Origin: Lutraria lutraria
Taxonomy: Eukaryota; Mollusca; Bivalvia; Venerida; Mactridae
DNA: 64,000 bases
Assembly: GCA_964023205.1 (NCBI GenBank)
Contig: OZ026848.1
Span: 3,028,501-3,092,500, forward strand
Direction: 5' to 3'
Below, piece by piece: positions 12,120 to 23,602 of this stretch; the first letter of the stretch is position 1; the number at the start of each line of letters is the position of its first letter. The notes beneath the pieces are model-generated. The model was not told the origin of the DNA. It searched no databases and saw nothing but the letters and a program-made list of their open reading frames with translations. The position numbers and the translations under genes are program-made.

Positions 12120-12395
12120 AGAGCATTGCAAACAGTGCCAATTTTTATGCTGATCTGTTCACTGGCTCAGTGAGATCTATACACATACAGTTTCATGTTG
12201 CTACCTCTTATATAGTTTCTGAGTAATGAGTTTCTGCACAGATGCAGACCAAGCAGACTATATATCGAGGGTTCAGCGCAACACTGTCGTAACTTGTTCT
12301 TATTTCAATATGAGTTACGACACTGTTGCGTTAAACCCTCGATATACAGTGATCACAATAGCTCGGCTTTTTCTTCGAAAACAGTAAAGCTAAAA
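12120..12395. repeat. dispersed repeat interrupted by hairpin MITE C1
   Basis: Second copy of the 7950-8140 repeat. It is colinear up to about 12250 and again from 12347 ('CAGTGATCACAATAGCTC'). The gap is filled by the 86-bp hairpin at 12261-12346. Confidence 0.6.
12261..12346 (+). repeat. hairpin MITE family C, copy 1
   Basis: An 86-bp near-perfect palindrome: TATATCGAGGGTTCAGCGCA at one end, and TGCGTTAAACCCTCGATATA at the other. The loop region is TTGTTCTTATTTCAATATG. Copies also lie at 26768-26853, 31603-31688 and 39548-39632. A transcript through it would fold into a long hairpin. The ends and size fit a very short MITE. Confidence 0.85.
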
Positions 12396-13030
12396 AAATG
12401 TAAAACATGTTATGCACTAACATAAATATACATCATCATGTGATTGATATCAATTGAAATAGTACAAGGACATGACGTCAGATATGGCATCAATTGTAGC
12501 CACTTTGAATCCAACAAAACAGTAGTGTATTAGATTAAGTAGACTAATATATAATATACAATAACAGATACAAACACCCACATATATATATACTATTTAT
12601 TATCCTAAGCAACATGGTACCATATGTTGATGTTATTTTCCTAGACATAATATCAAATTTCTCAATATTTATTTCCTCATTTTACATATAAGTCTGTAAG
12701 AATCTTTTTGAGTGAGACTTTCCAAGTTTGCTTTCTTACAAAATAGATGATTATAACATTACCATGAGATAGAACCATTGAGAAGTACATGTGTAATATT
12801 ACTAGTGGTGCAACAGTATACCGATATATTACGATACAGTGTCAGGCCGATACGTCCTGCGGTACGACATCCATATACTGCGATATTTTCTTTAATAATT
12901 TTAGCACATAATCCAACAAATTAAATGAATGCAGACACAATTTTTAGTGTTGTTTTTAACTATCAAAGACCGATACATCACTCTGAATAATGAATTATTG
13001 ATCATTTGCGGTAAACCCCTGCGAAAAAGG

Positions 13031-13292
13031 TTCATGAAGTTCATGAATTTATTCATGAACTTCAAGAACTTCATGAATATGTTCATGAATTGTAAAAAAG
13101 TTCATGAATATCAAATACATATTCATGAATTAGAAATTCATGAACAATAAAGTTCATGAAGTTCAATTATTTATTCATGAACATGAAGCACTTCATGAAC
13201 AAGTTCATGAATTGTACAGAAAGTTCATGAATATCAAATACATATTCATGAATTGTCAAAAACATTCATGAATTGTCAAAAACATTCATGAA
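13031..13292. repeat. left subterminal TTCATGAA array
   Basis: About 16 copies of the palindromic octamer TTCATGAA occur in 262 bp with irregular spacers. A longer unit containing 'GAATATCAAATACATATTC' is repeated. The short open frames across it are read-through of the array and not genes. Confidence 0.9.
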
Positions 13293-14503
13293 TATCAAAT
13301 TGATATAGGCATGCACTGGAAACACAATGGCAAGAAATCATTATCTAAAATGACATCTGCACTTGAAATATTTCACAACTTCTATTTTCTGATATATCAG
13401 AACAAACTGACTAATGGCATTACAAGGGATATACACTGGAAACAGTCTGGTAAGAAATCAAATTCCATAAGCCTATATGTAAATTTTTATACCTGGGTGG
13501 TACCAATTAATTTTGACCCCAGTGCCATAATTTAAACAAACTTAGTATAGGTCCACTAAACAATGCTACAAACAAAATGTCCAAGCACTGGGCATTGTAT
13601 GTTCTGACCAATTTTAAAAAAAATATAGAAAATATAGACGTTTATTTCGTAATGAGGTACGAAAATGCCTGAGTACGAAATCGCCACTGACAATTATTTT
13701 ATACTGACCAGTCTTGAACATTCTGTGAATAAATATGACTTGCTTTCATGTTTGTTCAATGATAACCCGATTTAGGTAGCCTAATTGAATATTGATGTAC
13801 ATGCTGGAGTGCTGAACGTAATCAAACGTCTGGATGACGTAATCACAAACATCTGGATGATACTGACTTAATTCAAGGACAATATGGCACACGGAGAAGG
13901 TTGCGCGCAGTATTAGAATAAGTATATTCTTCTGCCAAGTGAAGATATTTTAGAATGGCACTGTCGAACTGAAGTGTAACATTGTTTCTAAAAGTGAAGA
14001 TTTCGTCTGTTGATAAGAAATTTTGTTCCAGTGTCGTTTGAAAAGAAAAGACGAGCTGTGACCTGAACGGAATTCTGCGTGAGTCAGTTGTCCATTCTCA
14101 ATACATTTTAGCATTTGAATAAGGCTTTTGCTTGTCACTTATATTAATATTTTCTTAATATCAATGCACAGATTGTATAATTTTATCCCCACAACGCAAT
14201 GATGCCAACTTGTTGAAATGCTTTAAAAATCGCGAAAACGTGTGACATTTATTTTCATGTCGCGGATACTGTATTTATTCGTAACATTTTTTACTCTCAT
14301 CTAATGAAATTACTATTTCAGATATTATGTCCCAGCTTGTGTGGAACATTGTAATACTTAGAAGGGTATTTTTTCTAAAAGCTAACATCAAAATTTACAA
14401 AATAGACTTAGGACTCTGACTAAATTACTCAAGTATACTACGTGTAGGTATTATTAACAGTCCGGTAGTGAAAATTCACTTGAATACATTTGTCAATTTC
14501 AGC

Positions 14504-14617
14504 ATGGCCTTGGAACTGAATGGTTCAGCAGAGCTCTCTAAGATGAAAAAGTTTTCAAAGCCTAAAGAAACTCTAGATAACACTGTGGTAGTTTGTTGGA
14601 ATGCTCTCCGACACTAG
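14504..14617 (+). other. exon-like fragment inside the hAT-like element
   Basis: A TTTGTCAATTTCAG acceptor-like sequence is followed immediately by an ATG (14504) and 37 open codons ending in TAG. The peptide (MALELNGSAELSKMKK...) is not recognised. It may be a captured exon fragment or chance. Confidence 0.15.
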
Positions 14618-15141
14618 ATGAAAGTGATTAAATGAGCACAAGAAGCAAATGTGTACCTAACTTTCTGACTTCTCACCATGGATGAAGTTTTTAACTAAAA
14701 TAGGAATGAGAAAAAATTCGAGTCTCCAGGCAATTAGACTGCACTGGCTCTAGAAATTGAAACCTTGGAAAAAGCTAAATATTCAGCAAGTGTTTAAGTG
14801 TCCATCCTGAATTACTGACATAATATGGAAGTGTAATGCATGATGCCATCATGCGAGTATTATTAACATTCTGGGAATATAATTATAATGTACAGTATTG
14901 AATGTTGGAACTGATTTGCATTTCTTTTAAACCATTGATGAACTGCTAGTTTCAATTTAATATTGTAATTTCATTTGTCAATACTATGAGTATGACCCCA
15001 TTTGTATACATGTAGAATTTAGAATATGTTTTAATTAAGTTTTTTATGTCACAATTTTTATCATTAATATGATAATTCTGAAATATGTTTCCATTAATGA
15101 ATATATAATTAGCGCTATAATTCTGGAAGCTACTTTTAATA

Positions 15142-15510
15142 ATTAATTATGCCCCCTTTCGAAGAAATGGGGTATATTGTTTTGCACATAACGGTTATAA
15201 CTTGAGAATGATTTGGCCTTAGCTCTTCAGATTTGGTTGTGAGGTTGGTCATCGCAGTTCACATGTAGATAACCCAATATTGATTTTGAGGTCAGAACAT
15301 CAAAGGTCAAGGTCTCAGTGACTAGACCTTCAGCACAAAACCCTTGTCTGATCAATAACTAGAGAACTATTTGGCATAACCACTTTTAGATTTGGTTGGG
15401 TGGGTGGTCATCACATGTAGATGACCCCTATTGATTTGGAGTTAAATAGGCCAAGGTCTTGCTGTCCAGTTGACCATTAGGAGCATCCATGTTTCAAACA
15501 CTTCTTGTTA
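15142..15510. repeat. dispersed non-coding repeat
   Basis: Begins near TTATGCCCCCTTTCGAAG and carries 'AAGGTCAAGGTCTCAGTGAC' and repeated 'TTTGGTTG' phrases. It is similar in style to 8765-9045 and 32935-33345. It lies inside the hAT-like element. Confidence 0.5.
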
Positions 15511-15526
15511 AAGTCTATTTTTGTTC

Positions 15527-15834
15527 GCCCGTCTGGCTAGCTCAGTGGTTAGAGTGTTTGTCTGATGATCAAGAGGTTATGAGTTCGAACACTGGGCAAG
15601 GTTCACACTTTCCGTGACAAATTTGACTGAAGATATATTACATCCTTTGTTAAATTGTCCTGTTGTGACCTCTAAATTATGTGGGGTAACTTGGCAGAAG
15701 CTTACGGATAGAATGTGGTTAGTACTGGTTAAGGCCTAAATGAAGTCCAGGAATATTGGTTAGGATAACTGCCTGCTACGACATGTCTGAAATAATGTTG
15801 AAAATGTCGTAAAACCCGATGAAACAAACAAAAC
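15527..15834 (+). mobile_element. tRNA-derived SINE, copy 1
   Basis: The 5' part resembles a tRNA with an A box (TGGCTAGCTCAGTGG) and a B box (GAGTTCGAACAC). It is followed by a SINE body, a 'GGTTAGGATAACTGCCTGC' 3' domain and a GAAACAAACAAAAC tail. The 3' domain is shared with the SINE at 23357-23602, although the tRNA heads differ. The tRNA-like part pairs poorly in the acceptor stem, so it is not called as a functional tRNA. Confidence 0.8.
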
Positions 15835-15904
15835 TTTTTATTCAAGTAAATTTGTTTTTATGCTTTCATTATGAAGACAATGTAGTTTTGAAGAATACAA
15901 TATT

Positions 15905-16180
15905 ATAAACTTTATTATACCCCCACTATTTTAAAATAATGGGGGCTAATTGTAGGAGTCACTTTAGTCTGTCTGTCTGTCTGTCTGTCCGAAATCATGT
16001 CCATTCTGTAACTTCATTCATATGAGGATTTTGTAATAACTTACCACAAATGTTAACCATCATTGTGTCACACACAACTCCCATGGCTGTAGCTTCAAGA
16101 TCAAGGTCACGCTTGGAGATCGAAGGTCATAGTTTTGGTATTTTGTTTGCTTGGTTATTGTATGGAAGATCTTCCTTATT
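15905..16180. repeat. dispersed repeat with TATACCCCC end and GTCT microsatellite
   Basis: Starts TTATACCCCCACTATT, then a short hairpin and (GTCT)n. The terminal GGGGGTATAAT-type motif recurs at 51395-51408. Old dispersed family, no coding potential. Confidence 0.45.
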
Positions 16181-16523
16181 GTCTTAGTATTCAGGTTTTT
16201 TTGGATGGTTGTGGATAGGGCCTTAAGCCCTTAAATGTGGAAAATTTATGCGCGATTATTCAGTTTTGCAGAAAAATGCATACTATTTTACAGCATCAGA
16301 AACACTGTTTTAATGAACTGAAAACTGAAAAATGTGATTAGCAAGAATTGCTTCTATGGAAAGGAAACTTTTTTGAAATCTATAATAAAGTCTCATATAT
16401 TGTGTGAAATTATTTTGTTTTTGTCAAAAGTTGATCAGTTCAGTATATTGTACTTGTGGTTGTGCATACTAGTTATAGAGGCATGTTCCTCAATGGTATT
16501 CAGTGAGGAAATTCACAAGTTTA

Positions 16524-16853
16524 TTCATGAATTACTTCAGGTTTGAAATTAAGGTTTGACAAACTTCATGAATTTTTTGTTCATGCACCATTTCATGAAG
16601 TGATTCATGAACCATTTCATGAATTTGTTCATGAACTTCTTGTTCATGAAGTGGCCATTTTTCCTTCATGAACTAATTCATGAATTTGTTCATGAACTAA
16701 TTCATGAATTTGTTCATGAACCATTTCATGAATTTGTTCATGAATCATTTCATGAATTTGTTCATGAATTATTTGTTCATGAAGTGGCCATTTTTCCTTC
16801 ATGAACTAATTCATGAACTAGTTCATGAACTAGTTCATGAATTTATTCATGAA
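16524..16853. repeat. right subterminal TTCATGAA array
   Basis: About 22 copies of TTCATGAA occur, many in a 12-bp period (TTCATGAA plus TTTG, CTAA, CTAG or CCAT). A larger segment ending in 'GTGGCCATTTTTCC' is duplicated within the array. Repetitive 'HEFVHE' and 'MNLFMN' translations come from the array itself. Confidence 0.9.
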
Positions 16854-17131
16854 GTTCTCGCCGGGGAAGTGTGTAAAACTAAAAGTTTATCTATAGTTAC
16901 TGATAAGCCATCTACTGGTTACACTATATGAATGAACTACTCATGTACCTTATACAGTTATAATCTCTATGATTTAACACTTGGGTTGACAGTGGCTTTA
17001 GTTTTACGGTGTTTTTCATTACTTCTCTAAATTGCAATACATATTGCAATATGGATTATTGCAATATCGCAATACAGGTTATGCCATATTGTTGCACCCC
17101 TAAATATTACAAGTACAATTTATTGTAAATG

Positions 17132-17311
17132 ACAGTCAAACCTGTGTTAGTGGCCACCTCCTAATACAGGCCACCTCATGAATAAAGGCCATTCTTTTAA
17201 AAACTGTCATTGATTTTTAGAGCAGAATGACCTCCAAATGAAGACCACCTGTCAATAAAGGTCACATTATGTCTTTCCTAATGGTGGCCTTTGTTCACAG
17301 GCTTAATTGTA
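17132..17311. repeat. MITE family A, copy 3
   Basis: Starts ACAGTCAAACCTGTGTTAG and ends CACAGGCTTAATTGTA. It lies just outside the right end of the hAT-like element. Confidence 0.75.
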
Positions 17312-18427
17312 TTTATTCTGCCACTTAACTCCTGCAAGATAGCCAGGAAAATAACCAATGATCTCAGAAAAAGAAATACAACTTAAAATGTATAATGAGA
17401 AAATTTTTGTTTTAAATTCCTGACTTTCCAAATTACCCAGGATTGGTGATTAAGAACCTGGCCAATAAAGCACAGGATGTTTCTTCAGAATCATTGATTA
17501 CATGAACAAAGCAACAGTAGATTGGATAAACACAAAAACAGAACTCAAATGTTTTTTAGATTTTTCACAATCCATAAAAAATCTCTAGCTACCAGATTAA
17601 TGTACAATATAATATATTCTGAGCTTAGAAAAAATGTAAATAAATGTTTCTGTGTTACAGAGCATGCTGTAATCAGGGAAAACACTTCTAGTATTCCAAT
17701 ATTTCATGTTTATGTCAAATTTGTGGTATTAACAAGATTTCTGATTTATGAGTTTATAGGGAGTAAACAGAATTACTTGCCAAAAACAGAATTACTTTCT
17801 TTCTGTTGTCGGAACTAAAGATACAATGTTTACGTCAAACCTGTTATTTTATTACAAAAACAGAGCCAAATGAGGTCATATTATTTTCTATATATTTAAC
17901 ATTAAGAAGCCATCAATATTTCTACAAATGTTTGTGAGATAACTGGAGTGTTATAACAATTAAAACAAATAAATGACAATCTGGGACAGACGGATAAAAG
18001 ACACTGGCTTAAGACAGACTTGCATCAACCACATGGGATTTAATTAATCATAATGAATACAGGGAACAAAATATACTATATGTTGCTTTAAACACCTGTG
18101 TAACAACTTTAAATGCCAGCGTTAAAAAATTAAATAAAAGAGGATAATCCTGACAACTTAAACACATAATCTAGTAAGCGATGATCCATTACCATGGCAA
18201 CATGTAAGATCTCAAAATAAATTATCTCAGTTACTATAGCAACAGACGACAGAACTTAATTACTACATATATATATATACAATAAATTACAAATATTTAG
18301 AGTCAATGAAGAATTACGACACACGAACACAACACATTCTTACAAGATATTTTTTTAAAGAAATAGATAAACCATCACCATAGTAACTAAAAGCATTATG
18401 AGACAAGTATTGTGAGGTTGAATACAA
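17312..18427. other. gene-free stretch; 3' flank of the receptor gene
   Basis: Nothing is supported except a short (TA)n tract near 18267-18280. The 3' UTR of the minus-strand receptor must lie here, but I could not fix a poly(A) signal. Confidence 0.35.
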
Positions 18428-20072
18428 TTATGTATGTCTGTAGAAATAAATATCGTAATTAATATAAGAGCTGTGATACCCACCATCACTGACAATAAAA
18501 CCAGTTTGTTGACACAGGATCTCCTTGTAACCCTCTCTAAATGACGGACTTCTCCAAGCATAGATGATTGGATTACAACCAGAATTCATGTACATGAAGC
18601 AATAAGCCTGAAAAATAGATGAGCGCATACAAGAACAACATTACCATACTAGTCAATAATTATACCAGTCTAAAAATATCAACTTTTTCTACTGAACATT
18701 CATACAAATAAAAGACAGTTTTACAAGGTTGATAAACCTCAACATAAAGTGTCCATACTTTAATATAATATGTGTCACAATTTATGTGACTATAGTGTTT
18801 TTTAGAACTCATTTTGGACCGAAATTGTGCCAACAGTTTATTAAACAACAACCATTTTCCTGTTCTTTTTTAATTTAGTAATTGGTACCCTGAGCCCAGA
18901 ACTCCCTAATACAGTATCAAGCCCAGCCCATAAGAAACAATTTTAGGAGCAATCGGTATATCCAAATTATAGATTATTATAAAACAGAAACAAAATTAAT
19001 TTTTTTAGATGCTGCTGCCTGCCATCTGAACCAGGATATACCCAAATTTAATAACCAGGCTTTTCAAATTAAATAAAAACATGGTAAAAAAGAAATCAGT
19101 TCCAATAAAGCAATTGATTCATTTTAGGTTACTCATATGAAGCAAAGTCATTCTGAAGAATTGAAATGATAAGTGAAAACTCACTGCAGGATTAGCCCAC
19201 GCCAAAATCTTTGATTTGTCTTTGATGCTGGAGACATAGGAAGAATAGAAGCCATAAGGTAACCAGCACAACATGAAACATGTCAGGACAATAAACAACG
19301 TCTTTGTCACTTGTATTTGCTGTGCAAGTATTTGATCCGTCTGAAGGGTGGTGTTTTTACGCAAACGATTTGCGTGGCTACGGAATTCGCAATACATTCG
19401 AGCATAGGCGAATGTCATGATTATCAGAGGTATCATAATGTTTGTACTACTTATTATCACATGGTGTAAATATTCCAGGTTATTTCTAGGATACTCAGCA
19501 CCACACTGCATGGCACCAGGTTTGTCCACAACTTTACTCAGAACAAACATTGTCAAAATAGCACAAATGATGGCCCATATCCAGGCTGCGGAACTCATAA
19601 GAAGAATTTTCCATCTGTTAAGGATTCTACTGAATGGGCGCGTGATAGACACATATTTATGTAAACTGATGTACATTAATGTATGAATTGAGGTTATAAA
19701 ACACACAGCATTCAGAAATCCATTCAATTTACACATAAAATCTCCAAATATCCATCGGTCACATATTAAAGTTGTCAATGAGAATGGTGCTAGAAGAATC
19801 CCTACAAGAAAATCGGCAATCGCTAAATTGACTAAAAACATGTTTGTACGAGTCTGCATTCCTTTGTGACGAAACACCACTATTATGACCATCAGATTTC
19901 CGCATATGGCACAAAGCATGGAGATAGACAACCATGTTCCAAAGACAATCTTCTCCAGTAAGGACCATGATTGTGTGGCATTCAGTAACGGCTCTACTGT
20001 ATAATTGGTCACATTAAGGGTGTAAGCTGAATCCAACTGAACAGAGTTATTCAGAGGCTCTACCAAAGCCAT
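18428..20072 (-). CDS. class A (rhodopsin-like) G-protein-coupled receptor, two coding exons
   Basis: Join of 20072-19185 and 18607-18428 on the minus strand, 355 residues, stop at 18430-18428. The intron (19184-18608) starts GTGAGT, ends TATTTTTCAG, and is phase 0. An in-frame TGA precedes the ATG. The N-terminus has four N-glycosylation sequons (N8, N20, N23, N31). Helix 1 carries GN (58-59), helix 2 LAIAD (83-87). Cys114 and Cys190 form the conserved disulfide pair. Helix 6 has CWLP (269-272) and helix 7 NPIIY (308-312). The usual DRY at the end of helix 3 is HKY (138-140). The C-tail is short. It should be a plasma-membrane receptor coupling to G proteins. The ligand is unknown: overall style is amine/opsin-like, but no aminergic Asp was identified with confidence. 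The intron sits at the start of helix 7. Confidence 0.88.
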
Positions 20073-20127
20073 TGTGATGTTCACGTCACTTCATTCGTAC
20101 TGTGACTGTATGGGAATAAATGCTACC
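20073..20127 (-). promoter_or_regulatory. 5' UTR segment of the receptor after a probable upstream splice acceptor
   Basis: A TTGTATTTTTCAG acceptor ends at 20128. The 55 bases between it and the ATG at 20072 contain an in-frame stop. This suggests a non-coding first exon further upstream, which I could not place. Confidence 0.45.
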
Positions 20128-20168
20128 CTGAAAAATACAAAAATAATTAATAATACCATTTTCAAAAT

Positions 20169-20343
20169 ACAGTCAAACCTGTGAACAAAGACCACCATTG
20201 GGAAAGACAAATTGTGGCCTTTATCGACAGGTGGCCTTTATTCAGAGGTCAATTTGTTCTAATTAATCAATAACAATTTTAACAGAATGACCTTTACTCA
20301 CAGCAGCTGCTGTCAGTGGTCTTTATTTGGTGTAGTTGACTGT
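20169..20343. repeat. MITE family A, copy 4
   Basis: The left end TACAGTCAAACCTGTGAAC is intact. The right end (GTAGTTGACTGT) is diverged. Internal 'GGCCTTTATTCAGAGGTCA' matches other copies. It lies just upstream of the receptor gene. Confidence 0.7.
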
Positions 20344-23300
20344 TGACTTTAGTCAAAGGTTTTTGACAAAGTTTGCATTACATTGCAGTTCATCATCAAT
20401 GTCAGTCATTCTCGAGAAGCTAACAGGTATACGACTCAAGTTTGTTTTCATATTATGCACAATTTCCATAAAATAAAATTTCCTCGCAATGCTTTGGATT
20501 AAGTATGAAACGTTCCGAAAACCATGTAAAATGATTTCCATCAATGGACGCATGAAAAAATGCCTTAAGCTGTTGACTTAGAAAGAGGACAATACCATAA
20601 CTAATATTGTCAACATGACAAATTAAAAAGACCAATTTAGTTATGGTACCTTAGAACTATATGTTGACCTTAAAGACACACCAGATTAATCTATTATATA
20701 CATAGAGAAACATCATAATTATATATTGCATAGAACATAAATTTATACAACCTTCTGGGAAATAACAAAAAGGAAGTTGAGGAGTTCAAAATAATGTTTA
20801 AATATGATTATTTAACATTTAGCCACAAACTGACATCTTTCAAACTTTAATAGCTTTATTTCCCACGTTTGAACTTAAACAAATTAAAGTAATAAATGAA
20901 TTATAATCTATGCATAGCATGCCATGCCACACAGCAGACATATATCCATATTTAAAGTTACAATAAAACAACAATAAATATAGCAAGTAATTAGTAAAAG
21001 CAATTATTATCTAAAGAGATAAATATAGCACCATTATAACACGAAATTTCTCACATAACATGAATCTAATCCATTAATCACATAGTAATTATAATTTAAT
21101 TCCTATATAAGCAGTGCATTTCTGTGATTATGATACATACATCCAGCTGTTACCATGGTGACCTTTTAATACTATTACATGTATGTGTATATCAGAATGC
21201 GAAAGTGGCTGACATAACAGTATAAATTATTGCATTCATAAAAAAAATTTTTGGCCAAAGTTTGTCTAGGTATATTTGATTGAAAAAGTATGAAGAATTT
21301 GATCACCAGGTGTTCTTTTGAAATTTATGTAGGACGCTTCATAACAGACTTTGCATTTCAGCATCCAGACAATAAATCCAGACAAGATTTGTTGGAATGT
21401 TGGATAAATATCAATTAATCAATTAATGTGAGGTGTTAAGTTTCTTAATTGATAGTATGTTATGTACTTAAATATGTAGGAATTTGTAAACTAAACCAAT
21501 TACAGTATTACAAAATATTCCAAATAGATTTGTAACCCAGCAAACATTCAAGGAAATAGGTTTAATACTGCTTGTTTTTTTAAACCGACTAGGTTAGTAG
21601 TCTTTAATTTCTTAACAAATATCATAACTTAAGTTTATACAACTGTTTGAATTTGTTACATATTCTTGTGCGTCAAATAGTTTTTTACCAATTAAGTTAA
21701 TTAGCTGATCAACATTTGTTTACACAAACTGTACATCCACTTTCAACTTGCTTGGTTAATTAAGATCGAGTGAAATTGTCCCCAAATGGAACAATCTGTA
21801 ACTAGAGACAGAAAAGACCATTTACACTACCACAGCTACGTTTCTTGATAACAAACCATAGTTACAAGTCAAATCGGAAAACCAGATTGATAACTATGGT
21901 ATGTAATGCAATTTTACATCCAACTGACTTGTATTTTAGTACAGATCAAACATGGGTTTGTTTAATTATTCACTGTATGCTATTTATTTATTTATCTGTT
22001 GTTTAACAACCTATAATGATGGCTATGGTCATTTCAGAGCCCCCAGAGAGGGAGGAAAACCAGGCATTTATATCCTTATACTCTATCCAAATAGTGTTTC
22101 CTGGTTCTTGATTGGCCGTAAAGCACCAATACAAGCCTCACCCTTTTTCCTGTTTTCTTAATAGACACAGTACTTGGCTTAAGTTGGGATGGGGACACTG
22201 CTGTAATACCATTATTTACAAAGTTATAATGCCTTACCTCTGATCATAGAGACACATTGATCGGAAGATTGGTAAGTTAATCTATTGGTCGATCAATCTA
22301 TCCATCCAACAATCAATTCATAGTAATAAGCAAACATACTTATAAAAGCCTGCTCTCTTAATTTTTGTATCAACAGACATTTTTATTAAATAACAGTAAT
22401 ATAATTGTTCATTGAGGGGATACATTGTTATGCAAAATTGGTACATCTTTTTGGTCCTAAGTATTTTGTTTTGGAAATATGATCTACTTCCATTATATTG
22501 TATTATATTACATTGTGATTTGTTAGAATTGAGAGTCATATCTTTTTTTCATGACCATAATTGAATTAGGCATGAAATAACAGTCACCATGTGGTTTCAA
22601 GTAGAAGTTTTGAAGTATGAGAACTAGTTTACATTAGGGATAGTAAGTCCTGAAGAGTAAAATGTGATACAAATTTAGATCTCCTATAACACAATTTGTG
22701 ATAATATATATGTTTGTATCTAGATATCAAATTTTCAATAATAATTACCACCAGTAAGGGGGGAGGGGAGCATTATATTTTTGTATTTGATGACTTTCTC
22801 TCGGTGATTTAACACTCACCAACAGTTACTACAAGGATTAGTACTGTGAAAAGATTTTAAATTCTTGATCTGTTGTCATTTTGTTGAATTATTGTCAAAG
22901 CCGAATTGAAGGATTTTCTGTAAGTTGGAGAAAAAACTGGCGTCTAAATTAAGTAACTGAACACATATAATCGACTAACAATTGATGTAAAAGGCAGGCA
23001 GATTCAATGAAGCACTGTTTGACATCAATTAACATCATGATATTGTAAATAATATGATCATAATGTGTTACTTTCCCACCAGGAATTAGTTTTGAATAAT
23101 TCATTAGAAGTTTGATTGAGATCCAAATGACAATATATGAGATAAATGGCAACCAGAAGTAATTGATTGTCTATTAGAGAATAAAAAACAAACAAATAAA
23201 TGTACAATCTCGTAATCAACGTACAAATCATATGATATGATTTGATAGATATCTAATGTTTTCCCATGTAACATAATGGCATAATTAATACCTGATTTTA

Positions 23301-23356
23301 TACAAATATCATGCAGACCATTTCCCCCTTTTTTTTATATCAGTAATTGTTTGTAT
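20344..23356. other. gene-free stretch
   Basis: AT-rich, with no exon, repeat boundary or RNA gene I can support. Promoter elements of the receptor could lie at its left end but cannot be recognised by eye. Confidence 0.35.
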
Positions 23357-23602
23357 GACCCGCCTCTGTGGTCGAGTGGTTAAGGTCGCTTCTAATCACT
23401 GTAACTTCTTACTGATAGAGGGTCGTGGGTACTAGCCCCACTATCGACCACGTCCCTGTATGTGAGAAAGTAGGTAGTTACTTATACAGAGGATGGGAGT
23501 CTAGTACTGGTTCTTCTCAGGAACGATGGTTAGGTGAACTGTCTGCCTCATATGACTCTGATTGTTGTAAAGGAGCGTAAAACTCAATATAAACAAACAA
23601 AC
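23357..23602 (+). mobile_element. tRNA-derived SINE, copy 2
   Basis: The tRNA-Ser-like head has an A box (TGGTCGAGTGGTTAAGG) and a degraded B box (GGTCGTGGGTACTAG). The body and 'GGTTAGGTGAACTGTCTGCC' domain follow, then a tail ending AACAAACAAAC. The same subfamily occurs inverted at 54958-55174. The 3' domain is shared with 15527-15834. Confidence 0.8.

Larger units (their letters stand above)
12803..17102. mobile_element. hAT-like non-autonomous DNA transposon with subterminal TTCATGAA arrays
   Basis: The element is 4300 bp. It is flanked on both sides by the 8-bp direct repeat AATATTAC (12795-12802 and 17103-17110), the duplication length typical of hAT transposons. The ends are inverted repeats: TAGTGGTGCAACAGTAT at the left, and TAGGGGTGCAACAATAT reading inward from the right, with 'CGATAT' and 'GCAATA' motifs just inside. 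Arrays of TTCATGAA lie about 230 bp from the left end and 250 bp from the right end. No transposase frame survives inside. The interior holds a SINE (15527-15834), old dispersed repeats and a CpG-richer zone (about 13620-14290). hAT assignment rests on duplication length and TIR type. Confidence 0.75.

Noticed and set aside
12929..13150. Open frame with repeated MNLFMNF residues
   Set aside because: It is the translation of the TTCATGAA array.
15527..15600. A genuine tRNA gene
   Set aside because: The acceptor stem pairs poorly and the sequence continues into a SINE body and tail.
16607..16931. Open frames with HELIHEFVHE repeats
   Set aside because: They are translations of the right TTCATGAA array in two frames.
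18355..18561. Alternative hydrophobic minus-strand frame at the receptor's second exon
   Set aside because: It is out of frame with helix 7. The NPIIY frame continues the first exon in phase.
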